Positions 1 to 7,266 of a DNA stretch of 52,254 nucleotides are shown one piece after another. Both the position numbers and the translations under genes were made by a program. Source of the stretch: Myxococcales bacterium (lineage in GTDB: Bacteria > Myxococcota_A > UBA9042). The notes beneath the pieces are model-generated. The model did not search any database. It was not told where the DNA came from and saw nothing but the letters and a program-made list of their open reading frames with translations. The stretch spans positions 1-52,254 of the forward strand of contig SHZD01000012.1 of assembly GCA_009692465.1 (NCBI GenBank). The letters are read 5' to 3'. Within the stretch, counting starts at the first letter, position 1. Every line of letters begins with the position of its first letter.

Positions 1-181
1 TATAAAATGTCTATCAGGTTATACACAATGAATCTATTACGATCCGGCAGGCTCCTAGCCAGTCAAATATTCTCAACTGTCCGAGAACTGCCCGGAGTGA
101 ATCCGTGCAGTTTCGGACAGTTGCCGCCGTCTAGCCAGACGGCGCTAGGGGCGAGTCGGAATACTCCGACACGCTCCTAGG
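1..181 (+). repeat. Family A multi-hairpin repeat, copy 1 (cut by window start)
   Basis: This copy matches the reverse complement of 48620-48827 and of 52105-52254. Seen in order: an AT-rich arm with TTATACACA at 19-27, then GGCAGGCTCCTAG, a long stem pairing CAACTGTCCGAGAACTGC with GCAGTTTCGGACAGTTG (about 76-124), a GCCGTCT/AGACGGC hairpin (about 126-143), and a final stem running from CTAGGGGCGAGTCGGA to TCCGACACGCTCCTAG that ends in the palindrome CCTAGG at 176-181. No coding capacity is seen. Confidence 0.85.
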
Positions 182-287
182 AAGCAGCGAGACAGTTTGA
201 AGAACAGGCAGTTTGGGATCTATCACGTAAGCAAGGGGCACTGCTGCAAAATCGACTGAGTTTTGTACGCGCCCCAAAGTTGTCGCT

Positions 288-2180
288 GTGACCAACGATC
301 GCAAGAACCGTGCGCCCACTCTTCCGGCCACGGTTGCCGTCGCCAGCCAGCGCACGCCTTTTCCAGGCCTGCCCACCTCCGACGCCGATATGCGCTTGGG
401 TGCTGTCAATGACATCGCCCGGGCGCTGTCGGCGCCGTGGTCACTTGAAGAAGTTCTTGAATTGGTAATGGATCGCCTCACTTGGGCGCTTGATGCGGAC
501 CGTTCGACGCTATTCTTGATCGATGGCGACGACATCTACGCCGAGCATGCCCAGGGCGCCACCGCGCGCGAAATTCGCATGCGCATTGGGCAAGGAATCG
601 CCGGCTGGGTCGCAGAGTCTGGCCGCGGTATCAACGTCAAAAATGCCTATCAAGACGCGCGCTTTGACGCCAGTTGGGATATAGAGAACAAGTACAAGAC
701 TTCATCGCTGCTGTGCCAGCCGATTTTTGACCGCCACGAAAGCGTCATCGGGGTCGTGCAAATCCTCAACAAGCGCGACGGCTATTTTACGGTCGACGAC
801 GAGAAACTGCTGGCGACGGTGCTGTCGATGGCGGCGATTTCTATCGTCAACGCCCGCCTTGCTAACGATTTAGCCAGCAAGAACGACGCCTTGCAGCGCG
901 CCCGCACTGAAAGTGCCGACCGGGGCCGTGAACTCAATAGTCTGTACGAGCTGGAACGCGATGCCGTGCGCGCTCCCACTTTTGACAGCGCTTTGGCCGC
1001 AGTCTTAGAGCGAATGGCAGCCACGGTGAGCGCCGAAGTCGTCGAGATCGCAATTCCGACGGCCATCGGCGGCTGCGTTCTGCACCGCATGGTCAGTTGG
1101 GACCACTTTGAGACCATTCCGTTGGCCACTCGCGGCCTGCACGCTTCAGTGTTTGAGTCGGAGAAAACCAGCGATCTTTGCACGGTGGCACCCAATCAGT
1201 TGCGCCGACTGTGTACGGAGAGTGAACTGCCGTGGCCGCCGAAAAGCGGTTTGTGCGTTCCCCTTTTGCGCGACGAAGAGCTGATTGGTTCGCTGGGTCT
1301 GTATTGGCGCAGCGAGGGCCCGGCGGCGTTGACTGACGATCGCGTGCGGTTTGTTGAATTGGCGGGTCAACAGATTGGCCACGTTCTGGGTCACCGCCTG
1401 GAACAATCCGAGGCTGAGCGGCAAGATCGATTGGCGGCGATCGGTGGCGCCCTAGCGGGTGTGGTCCACGACCTCAAAACGCCGATGACGGTGGCGTCGG
1501 GCTACGTGCAACTGCTTAAAACAGAAGAAGATATCCTCGAGAAATCGCGTCTTGCTGACGGTGTTCTGGAGCAACTACGTCGCATGAACGACATGGCTCG
1601 CGAAGTGCTGGGGTTTGCGCGCGGCGACGTCCAAATCCTGCCGCGCAAGACTCAGGTCGGCGACTGGTGTCGCGAGTTGGACACTGCCTTGCAGGCGGTC
1701 TTTGCCGGCACCGGAATTACCCTGACTTTACGCTGTGATGAGCGCGGAGTTGTGCGCATGGACAGCCTAAAGCTGCAGCGTGCCATCCAGAATTTGGCGC
1801 GCAATAGTCGGGAAGCCTTTTTGGAGCAACAGCAGGCCGATCGCACGCAGCAGCCATGGTTTGACCTGCACGTGTTCGCCGAGGGCCAGCAACTGGTGGT
1901 CGTTGCCAGCGACAACGGGCCGGGCGTGCCGCGCGCGTTTGAACATCGTATGTTTGACGCCTTTGCCACCCACGGCAAGCGTGACGGCACCGGTTTGGGC
2001 CTAGCCATGGTCAAACAGGTGGCTGAGGCGCATTCGGGTTGGGTTCACTATCATCAAACGGCTGGGGGCGGCGCTACTTTTGAACTGCGAATCAGCCGTG
2101 AACTGCGGTCCGCATCAGCCTCACTGATCGACGTGAATCAGGCTAAAGAACTGGCCAATGCGGTGACGAAAGCTTCTTAG
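288..2180 (+). CDS. GAF-domain sensor histidine kinase
   Basis: This is a cytoplasmic two-component sensor kinase of 630 residues without evident membrane segments. Residues about 45-190 form a GAF domain (motif GQGIAGWVAESG), 195-215 look like a coiled coil, and about 220-370 form a second, more diverged GAF domain. The HisKA domain follows, with phospho-acceptor His394 in GVVHDLKTPM. The HATPase domain has an N box (QNLARNSREAF), a G1 box (DNGPGVP) and a G2 box (GTGLGLAMV), so the kinase looks active. Translation starts at a GTG; no strong ribosome site is seen. No response regulator lies beside it, so its partner is unknown. The ligand of the GAF domains cannot be inferred. Confidence 0.9.
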   Translation: MTNDRKNRAPTLPATVAVASQRTPFPGLPTSDADMRLGAVNDIARALSAPWSLEEVLELVMDRLTWALDADRSTLFLIDGDDIYAEHAQGATAREIRMRIGQGIAGWVAESGRGINVKNAYQDARFDASWDIENKYKTSSLLCQPIFDRHESVIGVVQILNKRDGYFTVDDEKLLATVLSMAAISIVNARLANDLASKNDALQRARTESADRGRELNSLYELERDAVRAPTFDSALAAVLERMAATVSAEVVEIAIPTAIGGCVLHRMVSWDHFETIPLATRGLHASVFESEKTSDLCTVAPNQLRRLCTESELPWPPKSGLCVPLLRDEELIGSLGLYWRSEGPAALTDDRVRFVELAGQQIGHVLGHRLEQSEAERQDRLAAIGGALAGVVHDLKTPMTVASGYVQLLKTEEDILEKSRLADGVLEQLRRMNDMAREVLGFARGDVQILPRKTQVGDWCRELDTALQAVFAGTGITLTLRCDERGVVRMDSLKLQRAIQNLARNSREAFLEQQQADRTQQPWFDLHVFAEGQQLVVVASDNGPGVPRAFEHRMFDAFATHGKRDGTGLGLAMVKQVAEAHSGWVHYHQTAGGGATFELRISRELRSASASLIDVNQAKELANAVTKAS

Positions 2181-2277
2181 TCGTACCCGCTGTTGCCAAT
2201 TCGCACCGAATTCTGGACTTCGCCAAAACCCACGATACCTTGCGCCTGCCCACCGCTGCTTGGGGCTGGAGTCCGGG

Positions 2278-2580
2278 ATGAAGTGGTTGCGACGCTGCAC
2301 GAAATGGATGTGGACGGCAACGCGCGCAGCAATGTACTTCGTTTTTGCGGTGGTCAGCGCGGCTGGATTGCACCATGCGTGGACGATGGAAGGCTCGTGC
2401 GTCGATCCCGACGCTGAACTGCGCAGGCTAAAGGCGCAATTGGTTGACGCGTCGATGCGTGGTCAGGACTTGCAGGCGCGCGTCGACGCTTTTGATAAGC
2501 GACCCGAAGTCCGAATCCAGATGATTCGTACTGAGTTAGGGATGTTGCGGTCCGATGAGCGCGTTTACTTGCTGAAGTGA
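2278..2580 (+). CDS. FtsB/DivIC-like septum formation initiator
   Basis: A 100-residue bitopic membrane protein with a short basic N-terminus, one membrane helix at about residues 14-32, a coiled coil (ELRRLKAQLVDASMRGQDLQ) and a C-terminal ELGMLRSDERVYLL segment. That order and the final E-x-G-M-x-R-x-x-E-x-V-Y-L pattern are typical of the FtsB/DivIC family, which forms the FtsQLB divisome complex in the periplasm. I chose the ATG at 2278 because GGAG lies 7 bases upstream; an in-frame TTG at 2260 is possible. It follows the kinase gene by about 100 bases and converges on the metal transporter. The family is short and low in complexity, so confidence is moderate. Confidence 0.65.
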   Translation: MKWLRRCTKWMWTATRAAMYFVFAVVSAAGLHHAWTMEGSCVDPDAELRRLKAQLVDASMRGQDLQARVDAFDKRPEVRIQMIRTELGMLRSDERVYLLK

Positions 2581-2635
2581 CGACCCAGAGCGAGCGCTGC
2601 ACAATCCCGAGTCCATGATTCGCCGCAGGCGATAT

Positions 2636-3868
2636 TTAATCAACAATATCAACGGGTCCGTGGTCGTCGCAGTGGTCGCCGTGCTGATGATGCAAGCGGC
2701 CAGCTACGAGGAAATCGGCATGGTCGCCGTGCGCGATGCGCGGATGGCCGCAGCCCGCACCGTGGACATGACTGTGGCCATGACCATGGGGCTGCGCTTG
2801 GCTTGGCAGGTTCAGCGCGTCGGTGTGGCAAGCCTGACCATTGCCAGTATGGGTGTGGCTCGCCAAGCCATGGATTTCATGGCCATCATTGCTGCTATGC
2901 TGCAACTGACCGTCATCCAGATAATCCACATGGTCGCCGTGCCGAATCGCCACATGGCCGCAGCCCGCACCGTGAATGTGGCCGTGGCGGTGAGCGCTGC
3001 GATTGTGTAGAAACTCCAAAATTTTTCCTGCCAGAAACGCGATTGCAAGCAACACAGCCGCGCACAGCGTTTGAGCGGCGCCTACCGGCAATTTCCACAA
3101 GAAAGCACTGATATAACCCAAGAATCCAGCAGAAGCGCCGATGAGTGTTGCCAGCAACACGGCGTAGCCGACATTGGGCGCCAGCCGCAATGCCGCTAGC
3201 GGTGGCAACACAGTCAACGCAAAAACAGGCAAAGCACCTAAGATCCGTGTGCCTAGGGAGACGGACAGCGCCAGTGAGCCCATCAACAGCAGGCCAAGCA
3301 AGCGCACCGGCAACCCGCGCACTCGCGCGCCGTTTTCGTCGACCGCAACCTGCACAAAGCCGCGCAGCCCAATCACGTGAATCACTCCGATAATGCCGAC
3401 CATCCACGCCAAAGAACGCAAATCCTCGGGCGATACGGCGACCGCCGATCCGAACAAGATCGTTTCAATATCTTGCACTTCCTGCACGATGCGCGTGCCA
3501 AGCGCAAGGGTGCCTGCTGCGCCGATCAGGTACACACCGCCCAACCAACCGTCGCGGCGGCCCTTGAGCCCGGCATCACCGCCGGTCATCAGCACCGCTG
3601 CCAGCGTGCTCGACAAGCCCGCCCCCACAGTCGGCGTTGCCCATGCCGCTGGCACCCCAAGATGGATTTGCGCAAACCAAGCCGCAGCTACCCCAAACCC
3701 GGCGGCCTGGGCTAACGCCGCGGACAGAAACACCATGCGCCGGACCACCACGTAGACACCCAGCGCACCCAGCACGGCGCCGGCCAACGCGCCCGCTAAA
3801 GCTGGATCGGCAAAAAGGTCCCAGGACGCAAAAAAGTCTTGCAATGTAGGCGGTTGTTCAAGTGGCAT
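2636..3868 (-). CDS. znuB: ABC-3 family metal permease (ZnuB-like) with His-rich double tail
   Basis: The inner-membrane permease of a zinc or manganese uptake ABC transporter. Residues 1-285 contain about eight hydrophobic segments and the ABC-3 signature region (LPVRLLGLLLMGSLALSVSL, then GALPVFALTVLPPLAALRLA). Residues 291-410 are an unusual tail holding two copies of a module of the form HGHxHxHGAGCGHxxIxHGDHxD(Y/F)L, at about 295-325 and 361-395, rich in His, Cys and Asp. The tail would follow the last helix and could bind Zn or another soft metal ion; that is inference. The ATG at 3868 overlaps the end of the ATPase gene by 11 bases, indicating translational coupling. No substrate-binding protein or Zur-like regulator is nearby, so the substrate is unproven. 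Confidence 0.85.
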   Translation of the reverse strand: MPLEQPPTLQDFFASWDLFADPALAGALAGAVLGALGVYVVVRRMVFLSAALAQAAGFGVAAAWFAQIHLGVPAAWATPTVGAGLSSTLAAVLMTGGDAGLKGRRDGWLGGVYLIGAAGTLALGTRIVQEVQDIETILFGSAVAVSPEDLRSLAWMVGIIGVIHVIGLRGFVQVAVDENGARVRGLPVRLLGLLLMGSLALSVSLGTRILGALPVFALTVLPPLAALRLAPNVGYAVLLATLIGASAGFLGYISAFLWKLPVGAAQTLCAAVLLAIAFLAGKILEFLHNRSAHRHGHIHGAGCGHVAIRHGDHVDYLDDGQLQHSSNDGHEIHGLASHTHTGNGQACHTDALNLPSQAQPHGHGHSHVHGAGCGHPRIAHGDHADFLVAGRLHHQHGDHCDDHGPVDIVD

Positions 3869-4631
3869 TGGCTGGCCCCAAGGTGTCGGCGACGCCGCGA
3901 CCAAAGCGTTCGACAAATGCCGAACCACCGACGACTTCGCGGACGGGACCTGCGGCAACCGCCGCCTGGTCCTTGTCGACAAAAAGGGCGTGGGTGGCAA
4001 AACGGGCCAGCACGCCAAGATTATGGCCCACGACCATGACGCCCAGCGAGCGGCGGCGGCGCAGTTCATCCAACAACGCGAAAATACTGCGCTCAGCGTG
4101 GACGTCCATGGCGCTGGTCGGTTCGTCAAGGACGAGCAATTGCGGATTGCCCGCCAAGGCTTGGGCCATGAGTACGCGCTGTTTTTGACCTTCCGACAAA
4201 TGGGTCCATGGCTCTTTCGTCAACTGGCGAATGTGAGTGTCGCCCAAAGCGTCGTCGATGGCTTCGCGGCGCCTCCATGTCCACATAGGTGAAATAAATG
4301 ACCAATTTCGCTCCACACCCGCGCGCACCATGTCGATCACCCGCGCCGGAATGGCCGGGTCGATCTCGTTGCGCTGCGGCACGTAGCCCAACGACTGGGC
4401 GTGGCAAATATAGTCGCCGGAAACCGGGGGCAAAATCCCCAAAATAGTCCGCAATACCGTCGATTTGCCGCTGCCGTTTGGGCCAAACACCGCCCACAGT
4501 TCGCGCGGTCGCACCTGCACGGTCACCGGTGGGAGCATCGGGGTGCCGGCATAGCCGACCACCAGATCGCGGCAGTGTACGAGCGACGGCGGCACACTGG
4601 GCTCAGGGATGTCGATTGGCGCGATTTTCAC
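3858..4631 (-). CDS. znuC: Metal ABC transporter ATPase (ZnuC-like)
   Basis: The 257-residue ATP-hydrolysing subunit of the transporter encoded with the overlapping permease gene. It has Walker A (GPNGSGKST), a Q-loop region (GYVPQRNEID), a signature motif in the variant form LSEGQKQR, Walker B (LLVLDEPTS) and the H-loop His (VVGHN). The YVPQR sequence and the partner permease place it in the zinc/manganese/iron-chelate group. Translation starts with GTG, with GAGG 7 bases upstream. The operon appears to contain only ATPase and permease, with the binding protein elsewhere. Regulation is not visible. Confidence 0.87.
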   Translation of the reverse strand: MKIAPIDIPEPSVPPSLVHCRDLVVGYAGTPMLPPVTVQVRPRELWAVFGPNGSGKSTVLRTILGILPPVSGDYICHAQSLGYVPQRNEIDPAIPARVIDMVRAGVERNWSFISPMWTWRRREAIDDALGDTHIRQLTKEPWTHLSEGQKQRVLMAQALAGNPQLLVLDEPTSAMDVHAERSIFALLDELRRRRSLGVMVVGHNLGVLARFATHALFVDKDQAAVAAGPVREVVGGSAFVERFGRGVADTLGPANAT

Positions 4632-4954
4632 GGGGTTGCCTCACTGGGTTGCTAAGAATGCGGGCGCTGTGGGCTCTTGAACGTGCTCCGCTTGCTGATG
4701 GCGCTGTTAACCAAGCTACTCAATAATTTCGAACATATCCGACTCAATAGGCAGCCGACCGCTTGCAATCCTGTCATCCTCGAAACACTCAGGCGGTCTG
4801 CATGAAATCTGGACTCGTTTCTCGCGGAGCGCCGCGGCCGATTGGGGTTGCGCCGGGGCGGACTCCGCGCCATCATGGGGCTGCAGTACCATTAGCAGGT
4901 TGACATGCACCAAGCGGATTTGGCAAGCACGCCCGCCGTCAAGGACTAGACATC
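4632..4954. other. Divergent intergenic region, transporter operon and S9 peptidase
   Basis: These 323 bases separate two divergent genes and so should hold both promoters. A TTGACA lies near 4900 but no convincing -10 box follows it. No inverted repeat resembling a Zur or Fur box was recognised by eye. No open reading frame here looks like a gene. Confidence 0.4.
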
Positions 4955-6976
4955 ATGGGACTTCGGTCATCGCAACTTTATGCAATTCTCGCATTGGGTT
5001 TGTTCCCATTTTCGGCGCTAGTCGCTTCGCCAGTTGCTCTGGCTGTGCCGCCTGCAGAACAGGCAAAAGCCGTTGAGTCGCGTCAGGTTGGCAATCTGAA
5101 GCTGGAAGGAGTGCCCGTTGTCCCGGCCGACCTGACTGCGCGCGCCTTGCAGTACAGCAGTGCGCGGCCACTGCGGTTGCTGGGCTGGCATCCGGATGGG
5201 CGTGGCGTGCTCATCACGACTCGCTTCGGCGAAACTTCGCAGATTCACAGCGTGCAATCCCCAATGGCCATGCGTGCGCAGTGGACTTTTGGCGCCGAAC
5301 CCGTTGCGTTTGCTGCGGCACGACCTGCGACGACTGCCACTCCAGGTTCGGCTGGGGATGCAGCTTCGGAACTGGTCCTCGGCATCGACACTGGTGGCTC
5401 GGAGTTTTATCAGCTCTACCACTGGCGCCGTGCCGACGCCTCCAGCACGCTGTTGACCGACGGCAAATCGCGCCACGAGTCAGCTGTTTGGTCACGCGAT
5501 GGCAGCAAGCTCGCCTTCGTGGGCACAGGTCGCAATGGCAAGGACTTTGACCTGTATGTGTGGCAACCAAATGGTCAATTGCCAAAGTTAATCAAAGAAT
5601 TGCAGGGCACATGGCGGGTCGCCGATTGGTCGCCGGATGGTCAGCGGTTGCTGGCGGTTCATTACCTCTCTATCGAGCACAGTGAGGTGTTTGAGGTGAC
5701 CGTGGCTACGGGAGCGCTGGCGCTCGTTGCCGCCGATAAAGCCAAGAAGCCTGCGGCGTATGGCAGTGCCAAATACGGTGCCAATGGTGCGATTTGGTTG
5801 ACTACTGCCGTCGATGCCGAGTTCATGCGGCTGGTGCGCATCGACGTCGGCGGCGCAGCTGTGGCGGTGACTGCCAATATTGCCTGGAAAGTTGAAGACT
5901 TCGACGTGTCGCCTGATGGCAAGCGGGTGGCAATTCACATCAACGACGATGGCTGGTCGCGTATCTACACGCTGGATGCCGCGGACAAGCCAGTGCTTTT
6001 GCAAGGGATTGCCGATGGCGTCGTGACTTCCCTGCAATGGCGGCCCGACGCCAAAGCCTTGGCAGTCTCATTGACCAATGCCAGCACGCCCGGCGATGTG
6101 TGGGTTGCAAGCTGGGAGTCCGACAAGAAGCCGGCCAAAATTGAACGCTGGACCCAAACCGAGACGGGAGGGCTGCCGCCTGTAGCGTTCACGGCACCGA
6201 CTTTGATGCGCTACCCAACCTTTGACATGGTCGGCGGTAAGCGCCGAGAAATTCCTTGTTTTGTCTACAAGCCCAGCGGCAAAGGTCCGTTTGCGGTCGT
6301 GATTCAGATCCACGGCGGTCCGGAAGGGCAGGCGCGCCCGGGGTTTGACCCTTCGATTCAGTTTTGGCTGCGCGAATTCGGGATCGCGGTGCTGGTGCCC
6401 AATGTCCGCGGTTCCGACGGCTACGGCAAGGCCTATCTTGAACTGGATAACGGCAAGCGCCGCGAGGATTCCGTAGCCGATATTGGGGCTTTACTGGACT
6501 GGGTCGGCAGCCAACGCGATTTGGATAGTAAGCGCGTAGCTGTCTATGGAGGCAGCTACGGCGGCTATATGGTGCTCGCCAGTCTGGTCAAGTATGCCGA
6601 CCGCCTCAAGGCCGGGGTTGATATCGTCGGCATCTCTAACTTCGTGACATTTTTAGAAAATACTCAAGCCTACCGCCGTGACAATCGCCGCGCTGAGTAT
6701 GGCGATGAGCGCGAGCCGAGCATGCGCGAGCACTTGCACAAGATCTCGCCGCTGACCCACGTCAACCGGATTCGTTCGCGGCTATTCGTGGTACAGGGCG
6801 CCAATGATCCTCGAGTGCCGCGCAGCGAAGCCGAGCAAATTGTGGCAGCGGTGCGGGCGACCGGTCAGCAAGTGTGGTACATGCTAGGCTTGGATGAAGG
6901 TCACGGTTTTGCCAAGAAGTCGAATCGCGATGCGATGATTGCAGCGGTCGCGCTGTTTTGGCGCCTCAATCTGTAA
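4955..6976 (+). CDS. Secreted S9 family (prolyl oligopeptidase-type) peptidase
   Basis: A 673-residue serine peptidase with an N-terminal signal peptide (about 1-31, hydrophobic core AILALGLFPFSALVAS). Residues about 45-400 form a beta-propeller with repeated blades of the W-S-x-D-G-x-x-L type (VWSRDGSKLAFVG, DWSPDGQRLLAVH, DVSPDGKRVAIHI). The C-terminal alpha/beta hydrolase domain has an oxyanion region (IHGGPEGQ), nucleophile Ser534 in GGSYGGYM, Asp618 in GANDPRVP and His650 in DEGHGF. The triad is complete. The family cleaves oligopeptides, often after proline or removing acyl-aminoacids; the exact specificity is not clear. AAGGA lies about 10 bases before the ATG. The stop codon is followed at once by an intergenic repeat. 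Confidence 0.92.
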   Translation: MGLRSSQLYAILALGLFPFSALVASPVALAVPPAEQAKAVESRQVGNLKLEGVPVVPADLTARALQYSSARPLRLLGWHPDGRGVLITTRFGETSQIHSVQSPMAMRAQWTFGAEPVAFAAARPATTATPGSAGDAASELVLGIDTGGSEFYQLYHWRRADASSTLLTDGKSRHESAVWSRDGSKLAFVGTGRNGKDFDLYVWQPNGQLPKLIKELQGTWRVADWSPDGQRLLAVHYLSIEHSEVFEVTVATGALALVAADKAKKPAAYGSAKYGANGAIWLTTAVDAEFMRLVRIDVGGAAVAVTANIAWKVEDFDVSPDGKRVAIHINDDGWSRIYTLDAADKPVLLQGIADGVVTSLQWRPDAKALAVSLTNASTPGDVWVASWESDKKPAKIERWTQTETGGLPPVAFTAPTLMRYPTFDMVGGKRREIPCFVYKPSGKGPFAVVIQIHGGPEGQARPGFDPSIQFWLREFGIAVLVPNVRGSDGYGKAYLELDNGKRREDSVADIGALLDWVGSQRDLDSKRVAVYGGSYGGYMVLASLVKYADRLKAGVDIVGISNFVTFLENTQAYRRDNRRAEYGDEREPSMREHLHKISPLTHVNRIRSRLFVVQGANDPRVPRSEAEQIVAAVRATGQQVWYMLGLDEGHGFAKKSNRDAMIAAVALFWRLNL

Positions 6977-7080
6977 GGGCCCCTGCAAAATCAAGCCGAT
7001 TTTGCGCCTCGACCCATTGCTTGTTTGGTGGGTCGCTAACTAGCGGCTTTTCAAGCCGACTCGACGCTCCGTTCCTAACT
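6977..7080 (+). repeat. Dispersed intergenic repeat (core family), copy after S9 peptidase
   Basis: It begins within a few bases of the peptidase stop codon. A hairpin of GCAAAATC and GATTTTGC (6985-7005) leads into the shared core, which reads CATTGCTTGTTTGGTGGGTC, then GCTAACTAGCGGC, then GCCGACTCGACGCTCCGTTC. The same core with a similar hairpin occurs at 37043-37163. The rest of the gap to 7266 is GC-rich, with TATCGAGG occurring twice (near 7172 and 7205) and a GGAGG ribosome site for the next gene. Confidence 0.8.
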
Positions 7081-7266
7081 AGAAACTCGGGGCGCGCGCC
7101 CCACGTGTGCTGCGTAGCCGCGCGGGCGCCCGGAGGCCCGGTCGCCATCCAGCACGCTGAAAAGTTTCATCTATCGAGGGTGCCGCGCGCGGTGTGATAC
7201 AACTATCGAGGATCGCTGGGGTAATTCTTGCTCGGGCGTTAAGGGCCTGAACTGGAGGACTTCGGC

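Noticed and set aside
2615..3010. Plus-strand open frame opposite the metal permease
   Set aside because: It is the complement of the His-rich permease tail, has no ribosome site, and no recognisable domain.
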